NCBI RefSeq assembly: GCF_051020955.1
Contig: NW_027476112.1
Location: 620,001 to 684,000 of the forward strand
Direction of reading: 5' to 3'
Source: Megalopta genalis
Lineage: Eukaryota; Arthropoda; Insecta; Hymenoptera; Halictidae
Length of the DNA stretch: 64,000 nucleotides
Positions 44,400-56,490 of the stretch are shown here, one piece after another (position 1 is the stretch's first letter; the number at the start of each line of letters is the position of its first letter). A program made the translations under genes and the position numbers. The notes beneath the pieces were generated by a model. It saw nothing but the letters and a program-made list of their open reading frames with translations. It searched no databases and had not been told where the DNA came from.

Positions 44400-45960
44400 A
44401 TACTATTACGTTGCTTTACGTTGTTATACATTGTTCTTACGTTGTTTAGTATCGTTTTACATTGATTGACGTTGCGTTACGTTGTTTTTCTTTGTGTCGC
44501 ATTGATGATTAACGTTGTTTTACGTTTATGTACTTTGTTTCACGAGGTTCTTTGAAATAGTATTACGTTGTTTTACGTTGTTATACATTGTTTTCATATT
44601 GCTTTATATTGTTTTACATTGCTTTATCTTGTGTTACGATGTTTTACTTCGTTTCGCATTTACGATTTACGTTGTTTTACGATGCTTTACGTTTTTTGCA
44701 TTGTTCCGCGTTGTTGTTTACAATAGTATTACGTTGTTTTACGTTGTTATAAATTGTTTTTACGTTGTTTTATATTGTATTATATTGATTTACGTTGTGT
44801 TACGTTGCTTTTCTTTGTGTCCTATTGATAATTAACGTTATTTCACGTTGATATACTTTGCTTCACGTGGTTCATTAAAATAGTATTACGTTGTTTTACA
44901 CTGTTATACATTGTTTTTAAGTTGTTTTATATTGTTTTACTTTCTTTTACGTTGTGTTACGCTGAAACGACGTGAAAACAATGTATAACAACGTAAAACA
45001 ACGTAATACTGTTTTAAACAACAACGAGGAACAATGCAAAGTACGTAAAGCATCGTAAAACAACGTAAATCATCAATGCGAAACAAAGTAAAACAAGGTA
45101 ACACAACGTAAATCAATGTAAAACAATATAAAACAACGTAAAAACAATGCATAACAATGCAGATCAACATAGTACTGTGATAAACAACAACGTGAGGCAA
45201 CGTAAAACAACGTAAAGCAAGGTAAAAGAAAGTAAAACAACGTAAAAACAATGTAAAACAACGTAACATAATGTAAAAAAGCATAGAACAACCTGAAAAG
45301 CGATGAATAGCAACGTAAAGCAATGTAATGCTCTTTTAAAAACAACGCCAAACAAGGCAAACGTCGTAAAGCAATATAAAACAACGTAAGTAATGAATGC
45401 GAAACAAAGTAAAACAACGTAACGCAACGTTGAGCAATGTAAAACAATATAAAATAACGTAAAAACAATGTATAACAACGTAAAACGCCGTAATACTGTT
45501 TTAAGCAACAATGCGGGTCAACGTTAAACAACGTAAAACAACGTAAAAACAAAGTAAAAAAACGTAAATCATGAATGCGATACGAAGTGAAACAACCTAA
45601 AACAACGTAAAGCTATGTAAAACAATATAAAACAACGTAAAAACAATGTATAACAACGTAGAGCAACGTAATACTGTTTCGAACAACAACGTGAGACAAC
45701 GTAAAACAACGAAAAGCAAGGTAAAAGAACGTAAAACAACGAAAAAACAAAGTAAAACAACGTAAAATAATTTAAACCAACAATGCGTGACAAAGTAAAG
45801 CAACTTGACGCAACGTAAAGCAACGTAAAACAATATAAAACAACCAAAAAACAAAGCATAACAACGCAGAAGAACATAAAACTGTTATAAACAACAACGT
45901 GAGACAAGATGAAATAACGTAAAGCAAGGTAAAACACGTAAAACAACGTAAATGATGAAT
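44400..45960. repeat. ACGTTGTTTT satellite, with orientation switch at about 44967
   Basis: From 44404 to about 44966 the satellite continues in the left-arm orientation (ACGTTGTTTT). At about 44967 it flips to ACGTAAAACAA and begins to mirror 38573 leftward. This is the inner edge of the palindrome's right arm. No genes; the long hydrophobic ORFs are artefacts. Confidence 0.92.
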
Positions 45961-48077
45961 GCGAAACGAAGTGAAACAACGTAAAGGAGGAGGTTGGTAA
46001 GGTGGAGGGAGGTAACAGGCGGAGGTAGAGATAGAAATAGAGGTACATACGTAGCGGTAGATGTAGAGATACATGCGTAGAGGTAGCTTTTGAGGTAAAT
46101 GCGTCGAGATAGAGTTAGAGGTACATGCGTAGAAGTAGAGGTAGAGGAACATGCGTAGAGGTAGAGGTGGGGGTACAGGTGTAGAGATAGAGGTAGAGGC
46201 AGAGGGAGAAGTACAGGCGTAGAGATAGAGATAGAGGTAGAGGTAGGGGTAGAGGTACGGCCGTAGAGAAAGAGGTAGAGGTAGAGGTAGAGGTACATTT
46301 CTAGAGGTAGAAGTAGAGGTACAGGCGTAGAGGTCGAAGTAGGGGTACAGGCGTAGAGGTACATACGTAAAGATAGAGTTAGTGGTACACGTAGGGGTAG
46401 AGGTAGAGCCAGAGCTAGAGGTAGATGTAGAGGTACAGGCGTAGAAGTTGGGGTAGAGTTATAGGCCTAGAGATAGTGGTACCGGCGTAGAAGTAGAGGT
46501 AGAGGTAGAGCTACAGGCGTAGACGTAGAGGTAGAGGTTGAGGTAGAGGTAGAGGTACAGGCGTATAGGTTGGAGTAGAGGTAGAGGTGGAGGTAGAGGT
46601 AGAGGTGGAGGTAGAGGTAGAGGTAGATGTAGAGGTACAGTAGTAGAGGTAGAGGTACAGTAGTAGAGGTAGAGGTAGGGGTAGAGGTAGAGGTAGGGGT
46701 AGAGGTAGAGGTACAGGTACAGGCGTAGATGTAGAGGTAGAGGTACAGGTACAGGCGTAGATGTAGAGGTAGAGGTACCAGTGCAAGGCTAGCGGTCGAT
46801 TTATTGGTAGTGGTACATGCGTAGAGGTAGAAGTAGAGGTACATGTGTAGTGGTAGAGGTCGAGATACAAGCAAAAAGATAGAGATAGAGGTAGAGGTAG
46901 AGGTAGAAGTAGAAGTAGAAGTAGAGGTAGAGGTAGAGGCACATGCGTAGAGGTAGACGTAGACGTAGAGGTAGAGGTAGAGGTACATGCGTTAAGGTAA
47001 AGGTACATGCGTCGGGGTAGACTTAGAGGTACATGCGTAGAGGTAGAGGAAGTGATACATACGTAGAGGTAGAGGTTGAGGTACAGGCGTAGAGGTAGAG
47101 GTAGAGGTAGAGGTAGAGGTAGAGGTAGAGGTAGAGGTAGGGGTACAGGTGTAGAAGTAGAGGTATATGTACAGACGTAGAGGTAGAGGTAGAGCTAGAG
47201 GGGGAAGTGCAGGCGTAGATATAGAGGTAGAGGTAGATGTACAGGCGTATGGGTAAAGATAGAGGTAGAGGAAGATGTAGAGGTAGAGGAGGAGGTAGAG
47301 GTAGAGGTAGAGGTAGGGGTAGAGGTACAGGCGTAGAGATAGAGGTAGAGGTACATGCGTAGGGGTCGAGTTAGATGTACATGAGTAGAGGTAGAGGTAG
47401 CGGTACATACATACGTACGTGTAAGTAGAGGATGAGATACAGGCGTAGTGGTAGAGGTAGAGGTAGTGGCAGAGGTAGAGATAGAGGCAGAGATAGTGGT
47501 ACGGACGTAGAGGTAGAGGTACAGGTATTCCTATAGCTAGATGTAGAGGTAGAGGTAGAGGCACAGACGTAGTGGCAGAGGTAGAGGTAGAGGTACACAC
47601 GTAGATGTAGAGGTGGAGATACAGGTGTAGACGTAGAGGTAGTGGTAGAGGTAGATGTTGCGTACAGACGTAGAGGTAGAGGTAGAGGTAGAGGTAGAGG
47701 TAGAGGCACAGGCGTAGTGGTAGAGGTAGAAATAGATGTAGAGGTAGAGGGAGAAGTACAGGCGTAGATATAGAGTTAGAGGTAGAGGTACAGGCGTAGA
47801 GGAAGTGGTAGATGTAGAGGTAGAGGTAACGGTAGAGATGGAGGCACAGGCGTAGTGGTACAGGTAGAGGTACAGGCGTAGAGGTAGAGGTAGAGGTAGA
47901 GGTACAGTAGTAGAGGTGGAGGTAGAGGTAGACGTATAGGCGTAGTTGTAGAGGTATAAGTGGTGGTAGAGGTAGAGGTACATTCGTAAGGGTAGAGTGA
48001 GATGTACATGCGTAGAGGAAGGGGTAGAGGTTCAAGCGTAGAGGTAAGGGTAGAGGTAGCGGAGTAGGTATATAGGT
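45961..48077 (-). repeat. (GAGGTA)n-type satellite, right arm
   Basis: This is the inverted copy of 35444-37545, with the same pattern of variant hexamers and an 18-bp length difference near 47690. It ends next to the Polinton terminal repeat at about 48078. Confidence 0.95.
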
Positions 48078-48549
48078 AGCGTTCTGCAATCAACGGCGAG
48101 GGGAAGGCTGAAACCGTGGGGGGGGGGGGGGTAAAGGGAAGGAAGCGTCATCGTGAGAGGCTCTCGGATGCTTTACCCGCAAGTTGCTTATCTTGCGAAG
48201 CGATATCGGGGATTTTGGTCTCGTTTATTAGATTTATTAAAGTAATGTTTTTTTATCTCGGTATAATACTGTAGAGAACGTGAGAGAGGGGGGGATGCAG
48301 CGGTTGTTCTCTCTCTTGCAAAAACGATGCAGGATTTTTCTTGTGCGCGTTAGGCGCGACGCCTTTATAGAAGTTTGTGGTTTTGTATCCGGAGAGACTC
48401 GCGGTTGCTTTACCCGCGCTTGCGAAGCGATATCGGGGATTTTGATCTCGTTGAGATTTATTAAAGTAACGTTTTTTTTATCTCGGTATAATGTTGTAAA
48501 AAGCGAGAGAGGGATGCATTGCAGCGGTTGTTCTCTCTCTTGCAAATGA
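48078..48549. repeat. Inner terminal repeat of the right element
   Basis: Reverse complement of 34972-35443, including the G-run (48119-48130) and the duplicated GAGA block. A shorter, diverged inverted version lies at about 59720-60103. Confidence 0.8.
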
Positions 48550-49229
48550 TGCGGGCAGAAAGAGAGATGTATTTTTTCTCTCTCTCTTACTGTTTTTGCT
48601 TTTTCCCTTTGTTAGCGAACATTTTATTTGCTACTGAGTTGGGAATTGGTATGGAAGTTGGTGCGTTGAACGTGCCATCGTTGCAATCGTTCGCAACGTC
48701 TAAGATATTTGAACACGGTGTTCATAATTTTTCGAGCATTGTTCGACGGATTTTTATTCGATATTGTGATGTTATTTTCTGCGACGTGTACTCCGTTTTT
48801 CGTCCGAGATATCCGCACGCTAGGTTTTCATACGTGGGTGCATGCGTGTTCAAACCGCGAGACTTGCTCGATTACGTGATATACAATAGTATTGATGTTT
48901 TAAAAGTAATCGTTCCTTTGAACACGCAATGTAGTTCAAAGATATGGTTGAAGAGGATTATTTTTAAATACCGTAAAGAAACTGATTATGTTTGCGTCGA
49001 ACCAGTGTTGATACCATTATCAAAATTTGGACGGTGTATGACCAGAGGTGATTTCCTCCCTCCATTGAACAAAGTGAAGAGGAGATTGGAATATTCATTG
49101 TACGACGACGATGATTGGGATATTCGTAAAATCAAATGGGATATTAATTTACCGACCGAGAAACTCAATGCTTCACGCGTGAAATTCTTATCGAAGTATT
49201 TTTCATCGAGTAACGAAGATACGTCGTGA
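48519..49229 (+). CDS. Hypothetical Polinton protein next to the terminal repeat, right arm
   Basis: Same protein as at 34292-35002. The frame is uninterrupted; the internal ATG near 48651 (MEVGALNVPSL) is the more likely start. It is the first gene inside the terminal repeat and reads toward the polymerase. No family recognised. Confidence 0.45.
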   Translation: MQRLFSLLQMMRAEREMYFFSLSYCFCFFPLLANILFATELGIGMEVGALNVPSLQSFATSKIFEHGVHNFSSIVRRIFIRYCDVIFCDVYSVFRPRYPHARFSYVGACVFKPRDLLDYVIYNSIDVLKVIVPLNTQCSSKIWLKRIIFKYRKETDYVCVEPVLIPLSKFGRCMTRGDFLPPLNKVKRRLEYSLYDDDDWDIRKIKWDINLPTEKLNASRVKFLSKYFSSSNEDTS

Positions 49230-49230
49230 G

Positions 49231-49828
49231 ATGGTTCCTACATTACAGAATTTGGCTTGGGGATACGTCATTAATTTATACCTGAACGATCAATTTCCGC
49301 TCGAGTGGAAAACAGCGACGGAACGTCTAATGCGAAAAGATTTGACGAGTCGCGTGAGTTTCATCTATACGAAACAATTTAGCCAAATTATAATGAAATG
49401 GCCCGCGACCGATTCACCGTCCGCGATACTACATATCATCGAGATGGGAAAGCACCGCGTGGTTGGTTGTATAGTGTAGTTACGTTCGTGAGAACTGGAA
49501 ACTTAACCGACGACGTGAAATCAAAATTGAAAAAACTTGTTTTTCATAATGTGTGGACGAGTATCGCGAATGGACGAAATCATGTATTGAATGTTTACAA
49601 TGGTGTAAGAAATATATGAACATTGTGAAAAAAAACGAAGCATCCATAGGTGTAAAATCGAGTTTGCTGTCGATCATGTGTCGTATGAAAACTTTGAAGG
49701 TCTCGTTAGATCATCGGTTTTCATCACGCGTTGGTAGCGGTTTGTATGGAAACGTTGGCGCGAGAGCACTCTTCGTTGGGAGAACATCTAGTCGGCGTTT
49801 AAGAATCGTATATCGACCGGCGTTGTGA
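49231..49828 (+). pseudogene. Broken frames upstream of polymerase B, right arm
   Basis: Right-arm equivalent of 33693-34290, with the same breaks (frames 49231-49479, 49398-49619, 49553-49828). They probably represent one decayed gene or upstream polymerase sequence. A TAG near 49788 separates them from the open polymerase frame. Confidence 0.45.
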
Positions 49829-52800
49829 TCAACGTCGAGCATGTCGATCCACGTCATTTCTTGCAACACGCGAAGCGAATAGTTACGAATCGCATTACAG
49901 AACTTTTGAACATTCATTTGTCGTTAAAAGTGAACGTAGTATTGGAGGCAGAATTTGTGCTGCGCGACGAGGTTTCGGTGAAAAGTTTTAGCACGCGAAA
50001 CGTCGCGCTCTTTCAATCATCGAATCTACGTCGCTGGTACGCGAAAGATGTTGTACCAACGCTTTTGACATCGATAGAAGAGTTTCAAGGACGAGACAGT
50101 GGATGGGCGTTATCGAAGATCCTGCATTTGATGGTGAATTCCAACAAGTATCAGCCGTTACAAGCAGGTTGTCAGGTATCCGTGCCTCGAACAGTGCAAT
50201 TAAAGAAAGCAGTCCTCAATGTGTACAGTAACGACAATAATGCATGTTTCTATTGGGCAGTGGTGGCAAGCCTATATCCACCTAAAAATAATTTGAATCG
50301 CACATCATCCTATCCGTATTACAGTGTCGTGCTCCGCACCGCGGGATTCCAATTGCCGATGTTGTTCAAGGACATACCAAAGATCGAAAAAGCGAACGAC
50401 GTTTCCGTGAACGTGTTCGAATGGGGAGGGGAACAAGAAAGATGTCGGACGTTGCATTTGACCTCAACGAAACGGGAGAAATATGTAAATTTGCTGCTCA
50501 TACACGACTCTGAAAACTTGCGCAATCATTATCTCTGTATTAGGAATTTATCTCGTCTGGTTTCATCTCAGATCAGCACGCAGCACAACAAGCATATTTG
50601 CGATCGGTAAGATCCACACATGTAAATTTTTTTTCTTTCTTTTGGATGATGGTGGTGATGGTGGTGGGCGAGAAAAATTAAATTAAAAAATTATGTTTTT
50701 TTTGTCAGGTGTCTACAATATTTCAAATCGCAGGAAAAATTGAACATTCACGAGATCGATTGCAGTCGAATGAATGAATGTGCTTTGAAACTTCCGACGG
50801 AAGACGATAAGTGGCTGAAGTTCAAGAATTATGCGTACAAGGAACCGACACCGTTCGTTATCTACGCAGACTTGGAATGCCTGCTGGAGAAACAGAAAGA
50901 TCAAGGTCATGGAGCTTACTGTAGATATCAACATCACCATGCCTTCAGCGTAGGCTACTACCTCCATTGTCGATACGACAGTTCGTTGAGCGAGTATCGG
51001 GCTTATCGTGATGAGAAAGATTGTACCACATGGTTTGCATCGAAGTTGTACGAGTTGAGCTGTAAATTGCAGCCGGTGTTTGATCGAACGGTTCCAATGG
51101 CTCCGTTGACCGCCGCGCAAATCTCAACTTTTCGTACCGCCACGTATTGTCACGTGTGCGAAGAACCACTCGGTAATGACGACGTGCGAGTGCGTGATCA
51201 TTGTCATTTCACAGGTGCGTATCGGGGTCCGGCGCACAGCCGTTGCAATCTGAGCTATCAATCCTCGTACGTGATACCGGTGGTTTTTCACAATTTGTCC
51301 GGCTTCGACGCACACTTTTTCATCAATGAATTGGCAAACGCGTTCGAAGGTAAAATAGACGCGTTACCGCTGACGAAAGAGAAGTACATTTCTTTCGCGA
51401 AACACACTAAGAGGAATAACGATGTGATCAAAAAATCGTGGAAGAAGTGCATAAAGTTTCGGTTCATCGATTCGTTCAAGTTCCTGAATTCGAGTCTGGA
51501 CAAGTTGTCGTCGTACTTGGACAAGAGCGACTTGCGTATCGCGAGGAGCCAATTCAATCGTCTTTCGAACGATGATTTTCATCTTCTAACCAGGAAAGGC
51601 ATTTTCCCATACGACTATGTATCGCCCTATGACAAATTAAGCGACACTTGTTTACCACCGCGCGAAGCATTTTATAATCAGTTATGCGACAGCGAGATAT
51701 CCGACGTCGACTATTGTCACGCGAACGAAGTTTGGTCACGTTTCGGTATACAAACGTTAGGACAGTACAGCCACTTGTACTTGAAATTGGATGTGTTGTT
51801 GTTGGCCGACGTGTTTGAAAATTTTCGCGAAAAGTCGCTCGAGAATTATAAACTCGATCCAGCGCACTATTATACGTTGCTCGGTTTCGCGTGGGACGCG
51901 ATGCTAAAATTAACGAAGATCGAGTTGGAATTGTTCACCGACGTTGACATGCTTTTGTTCGTGGAGCGGGGAATACGAGGTGGGTTGAGTCAATGTTCGC
52001 ATCGTTACGCGCGCGCGAATAACAAGTATACGTCGACGTAAGATTCGACCGAACCGTCCAGCTATCTGATGTATTTCGATGTTAATAATTTGTATGACTG
52101 GGCCATGTCGCAGCCTTTGCCGCACTGGGTTTCCAATGGGTTGACGATACGAGTAATTTCAACATCGATTCCGTGCCGATCGACAGTCCCGTCGGGTACA
52201 TTTTAGAGGTCGATTTAGAGTATCCTCAGGAAATTCATGATGCTCACGCGGATCTTCCATTTTGCCCGATTCATGAGGTTGGGGCGTTGCAAAAGAAACT
52301 GTTGACAACGCTTAGCGATAAGAATCGTTACGTTCTCCATTATCGATACCTCCGGCAATGTTTGAGGTATAATTTAAAATTAAAGAAAATTCACATCGTA
52401 TACTGAAGTTTGAACAATCATGTTGGTTACGCCGTTACATAGATTTAAATACGAGGTTGCGCGCCAACGCAAACAATGACTTCTCGAAGAATCTGCTCAA
52501 ACTGATGAACAATGCAGTGTTTAGAAAAACGATGGAGAACGTTCGAAATCATGTGAACGTAAAGTTGCTCTCGCGATGGAGCGGTCGACACGGTGCTGAG
52601 CGTTTAATAGCTCGACCAAATTTCCATAGCTGTACCGTATTCTCCGAGGATTTTGTCGCAGTTTAAATGAACCATCTTTTTATTAAATTTTATAAACCTA
52701 TTTACATAGGCATGTCAGTGTTGGACATATCAAAATTACATTTGTATGATTTTCATTATGGCTACATGCTTCCAAATTTTCAAGAAAGATGCAGGATTTT

Positions 52801-53305
52801 GTTCGCGGACACGGACAGTTTAATTTATCAGATTATTTGCAACGACGCGTACGAGATGATAAAACGTGACATTCACCGATACGATACTTCCAATTATGAC
52901 AGAAATAACGCGTATGGTTTTCCGATCGCGAACAATAAAGTATTAGGATTAATGAAGGATGAGAATGGAGGTAAAATCATGACAGAGTTTGTGGGTCTTC
53001 GCTCGAAAATGTATGCGATTCGGGCACAGAACAAAGACGATGTAAAAAAGATTAAAGGAATTAAGACTAACGTGACTATTAAAAATATAACTTTCGACGA
53101 CTATTTAGCATGCCTTCACGATCATCTAGAAAAATCAGTTTGCGTTAAATTGATAATGTCTATACAACATCAAGTGTATTCAGTATCGCAGAGTAAATTA
53201 GCATTGAGTCCATACGATGATAAGCGATACATTTTAAACAATTCGATCGAAACCCTTCCTTGGGGACATTATAAAATCGCGAAGGTGGGGAGTGAGAAAA
53301 AATAA
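49825..53305 (+). pseudogene. Protein-primed DNA polymerase B, right arm copy
   Basis: The N-terminal part (49825-50606) carries DSGWALSKILHLMVN, NRTSSYPYYSVVL and YVNLLLIHD. A 102-bp GT-AG intron (50607-50708) joins in phase to a Cys/His finger (HICDR, CLQYF, HEIDC). The exonuclease domain has FVIYADLE, NLSGFDAHFF and YLKLDVLLLAD. The polymerase has FDVNNLY (motif A), LKLMNNAVF (motif B) and FADTDSL (motif C). Breaks are a TAA at 52039, frameshifts near 52135 and 52395, and a TAA at 52664. Such polymerases replicate linear genomes from a terminal protein. The catalytic aspartates remain but the frame does not. Confidence 0.9.
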
Positions 53306-53436
53306 AAGCGGTTATATAATTTCATCGATGTTCCGAATCCCATGTTGCGCGCGTGTTCACTTTTTATTTGTAAGCGGAAGGGGCGTATACGCTCCTTGTA
53401 TTATCTTACGTGTAAGAAGGGGGGCGGTAGGGGAAT

Positions 53437-53450
53437 TGTATATATATAAG
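53437..53450 (+). promoter_or_regulatory. TATA box of the accessory gene
   Basis: TTGTATATATATAAG lies about 85-95 bases before the ATG at 53532, between the end of the polymerase gene and the spliced accessory gene. The same box occurs in the left arm near 30077-30090. A run of G residues lies just upstream. Confidence 0.5.
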
Positions 53451-53531
53451 CTTTTGACATTGCGTACAGCGAGTAGTGCGTTCTACAGATTACTTATTGC
53501 GCAGTTGTTCTTCAGTATTATAATATTCACA

Positions 53532-54287
53532 ATGTCGAATCAAACCAATAATTTTCTACATAAAAATGGATCTCACAACGATTGCAAGAATTACGGGTAA
53601 GTAAAGAAAGTTTGAAGAGAATAAAAAGTTCCTTTTATGAAAGGAGAAAAAAAATACTGTATGTTATTTCTTTTTATAGATACTCCACTTCGATGAAACG
53701 GATCGCAGCAGAAGCAGTTGCAGATACCGCGCAACGTACGAATCTTGGGTAGAAGATACTCCATAGCCGGCAATTATTTCAAGTTCCTTGAAATTTGTGT
53801 ACGCGTGGATGAAAATTTGCGCGTCGAGTTCGTCTTGGGGGACAATCGTGGAACAGAGATTTCCTTTTTAAGGACTACGTGGAAACTGCTGGTGAAAACT
53901 AGAGATTATATTCACAGTTACCTCGACGCGGACGAGAAGGAAAAACAAATTGATCAGACTTTATCATTACAAATTGTTAATTTTAATGGAATGAGTCTAA
54001 TCAAGTTGTTTGATTCTCAAGCATCGATTTACGTTACGAAAGAGACGATGGATAATTTGTACAAATTAGAGTTATGTATGGATCATATGTATTCACGGTT
54101 ATTAGAAAATATTCCAGAAATTCAGGATAGATTCGCGAAGCTCGTTGACATTGTAAAAAACGCCAATAACGAGCAGAATTATGCGACCGCAATTTTTACA
54201 AACGTATTGTTCGAACGAAATTACCTGATCGATTGCGAATTGTTAGCTTTATGTTTAGATCTAATCGTATCGAAAGCGAATCGTTGA
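53532..54287 (+). pseudogene. Polinton accessory protein, spliced, unknown function
   Basis: Exon 1 (53532-53596) ends at GTAAGT; an 83-bp intron ends at TATAG (53679). The spliced frame stops after about 45 codons (AQRTNLG). The long frame 53718-54287 (189 codons) encodes RRYSIAGNYFKFLEICVRVDENLRVEFVLGD and a helical body ending DCELLALCLDLIV. I recall similar proteins beside Polinton polymerases in insects. A frameshift near 53755 would join the two parts; alternatively they are two genes. Function unknown. Confidence 0.55.
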
Positions 54288-54450
54288 AATTGTATACGTG
54301 TGGGGGGGAATTAATTAGTATTAATGTAAAAAATATTTATGTATTTTTCATGTTCATTAGAGGAAAAAATAAAACATTACATTATATAATTAAAGTACAG
54401 ATGATTTCTTTATCCAAGAGAGTTATGTGACAAATCCAGCCCCAATCATT

Positions 54451-55320
54451 TTACATATATATTTCATTTCCTTTTCGGCGCAATACTTTTTCTACTAAAT
54501 ACACGTCAGCATACTTGGTAGCGCGTATCTCGTATTCGTAAAATCCTCCAGCGATAGGTTTGTTCTGCAAATCAACCAAAAGGTACGTGACGGGGTTCGT
54601 TCGTTTTACCGTTGCGATCTTAAATACTTCCGTTGACCAGTTCGGCGTGTATCCTTTGTCGAATACGGTTATGAACTTGCTGATGCGCACATAGTCGCCA
54701 ACTTTGAATTTCGCAGGACCGGCGATCTTGACGTTGCTGTACACGGTAGATAAAAGATACTTCTCATTTTTATGATTCACGTTTGCAGGTCGCATATGAA
54801 TGGTGCGATTTTTTTTATTATTTTAGTCCTTGATCAACGTGGGAAGCTCGTCGATCCAACGATATTTTCCGCTCAACGAGAAAAATTTCCACATGTTGTT
54901 CTTCAATTTACGATTGAATCGTTCGACTATGGGCGCTTTCATAGTGCTGAATGTAGAATAGTGGTTGATGTTACGTTTTTTTCAGACATTCTTCAAAATC
55001 TTTATTGTAGAATTCTTTCCCCATATCGGTTTGCAAATTGTTCGGTATTCGACCATCTTTTTCAACACCGACGCGAAAGCTTTACACACATCGTCAGCAT
55101 TTTTGCTTTTTAAAGGAACCGCCCAGGCATACTTGCTGAATGTATCGATTATCGTAAGAATATATCGATGTCCTCGATTCTCTCTTGCGTACGATTGAAC
55201 TTCAACGATATCAGCTTGCCAGAGATCGTCGAGTCCTCGCGTAACCACTCGCCTCCGCCGGAAGTAACGTCTCGCCGGAGCATGCAGTTCAATCACCAAG
55301 TTCACTTTGTCGCCGCTCAT
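54451..55320 (-). pseudogene. Retrovirus-like integrase of the Polinton, right copy only
   Basis: The frame from 55320 encodes RELHAPARR-like start residues, LWQADIVEV with the first catalytic aspartate, and YILTIIDTFSKYAWAVPLKS. The second aspartate (DMGKEFYN near 55020) and the glutamate (VERFNR near 54920) lie in other frames. The last part (54795-54451) encodes KFKVGDYVRISK, GYTPNWSTEVFKI, NPVTYLL and DVYLVEKVLRRKGNE, the start of a chromodomain-like tail, then stops. Polinton integrase inserts the linear genome. At least two frameshifts break it. Confidence 0.85.
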
Positions 55321-55410
55321 GATTTCGCCTTATCAGTCTGCGGTCGCTCGAAATTGAGATACGCTAATTTAATTATCCTTGCGTTGACCGCTGCCGCGCT
55401 CTCTTTTGCG

Positions 55411-56463
55411 TTATCGATGAATCTGCGGTGGCTTGAAATTAAGATACGCTAATTTAATTATCCTTGCGTTCTCGGAATCTTTTCGACCGCTGTCGCGTCC
55501 CCTTTTTGACGCTTTTTGCGTTATCGGAATCTCTTCTCTGGTTGCTGCTACCGCTACAGTCAACAAGTCTTTGAAACGAAGTCTCATACGAGAATCCATT
55601 TCCTCGAAAGCGACGCGCACACTGTGTTGCTGCTGTTCTTCGATACGTCGCATTTGTCCGTATATTTCGGTAAATTTCTCTAATAAAGATTTATGTAACT
55701 GTTCGAATTTCGCGACTATGTTTACCTCTCCAGTCAGCTCGAGTAATCTCTTGTGCATAGCAGTATTAAGCCTTTCGAACCTCTTATCCAATTCCTTGCC
55801 AGTTTCAAAACCGCCTACTGTAAATTTATTTTGCAGTTCGTCTACGAGTAATTCAAATTGCGCCAACTTTCCCTGATTCGCTTTGTCAGTGCTCGTAATT
55901 TCCTCCAAGTTGGAATGAAATTTCCTCCAATTTCCTCTCGTGATTGGATTCGTGGTTTGTCACGAATTTTTGGAAAGTTTCGATCGCACGTTTCATCGAG
56001 TGAACATCGTCTATAGTTTCATACAGGTCGTACGTAAATGCTTTTTTCAACGAATCGATCGTGTCGTCAACGTAACTTCTTGTTGTGAGTCGCTGACGAA
56101 AACCGGAGTTGCCAAATATCGAATAATTCGAGATTTTGCATCGAAAAATTCGTTGTCACTTTTATACTTTATAGGTAGACCCAATGCATCGAACTCGTCA
56201 TTCTCGTCCGATACGTGTAGAACGTATTTTCTTATCGTATTTATCAGATCGAACATAAATCTATTGAAATATTTCGTGTTGATTAAATTGTCCTTGTGAT
56301 GTTCATGTTTCGTGTCTATACTCGCGACGATGTCTCGAATAGTCTGCTTTAGCGAATCACGAGACGATGATTTCTTGATGCTGCTGCTGCTGTTACGCAT
56401 CGTTGCTGCTGCTGCTCGAATTTCTTTCGACAATCGATGTTTTACCATCGTAATCACCAGCAA
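55411..56463 (-). pseudogene. Second fibre-like protein, right copy only
   Basis: The upstream frame (56463-56047) has a serine-rich basic start, then DALGLPIKYKSDNEFFD and a segment (ATPVFVSDSQQEVTL) with the A-x-P...D...T spacing of phage-type fibre repeats. After a frame break near 55920-56040 the frame 55908-55411 encodes a long coiled coil (KFEQLHKSLLEKFTEIYGQ) and a basic C-terminus (KASKRGRDSGRK). A trimeric fibre or spike protein is the best guess. It sits between integrase and the first fibre gene on the same strand. Confidence 0.5.
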
Positions 56464-56490
56464 AAATGATGCAATCGTCGCAAAAGCATG

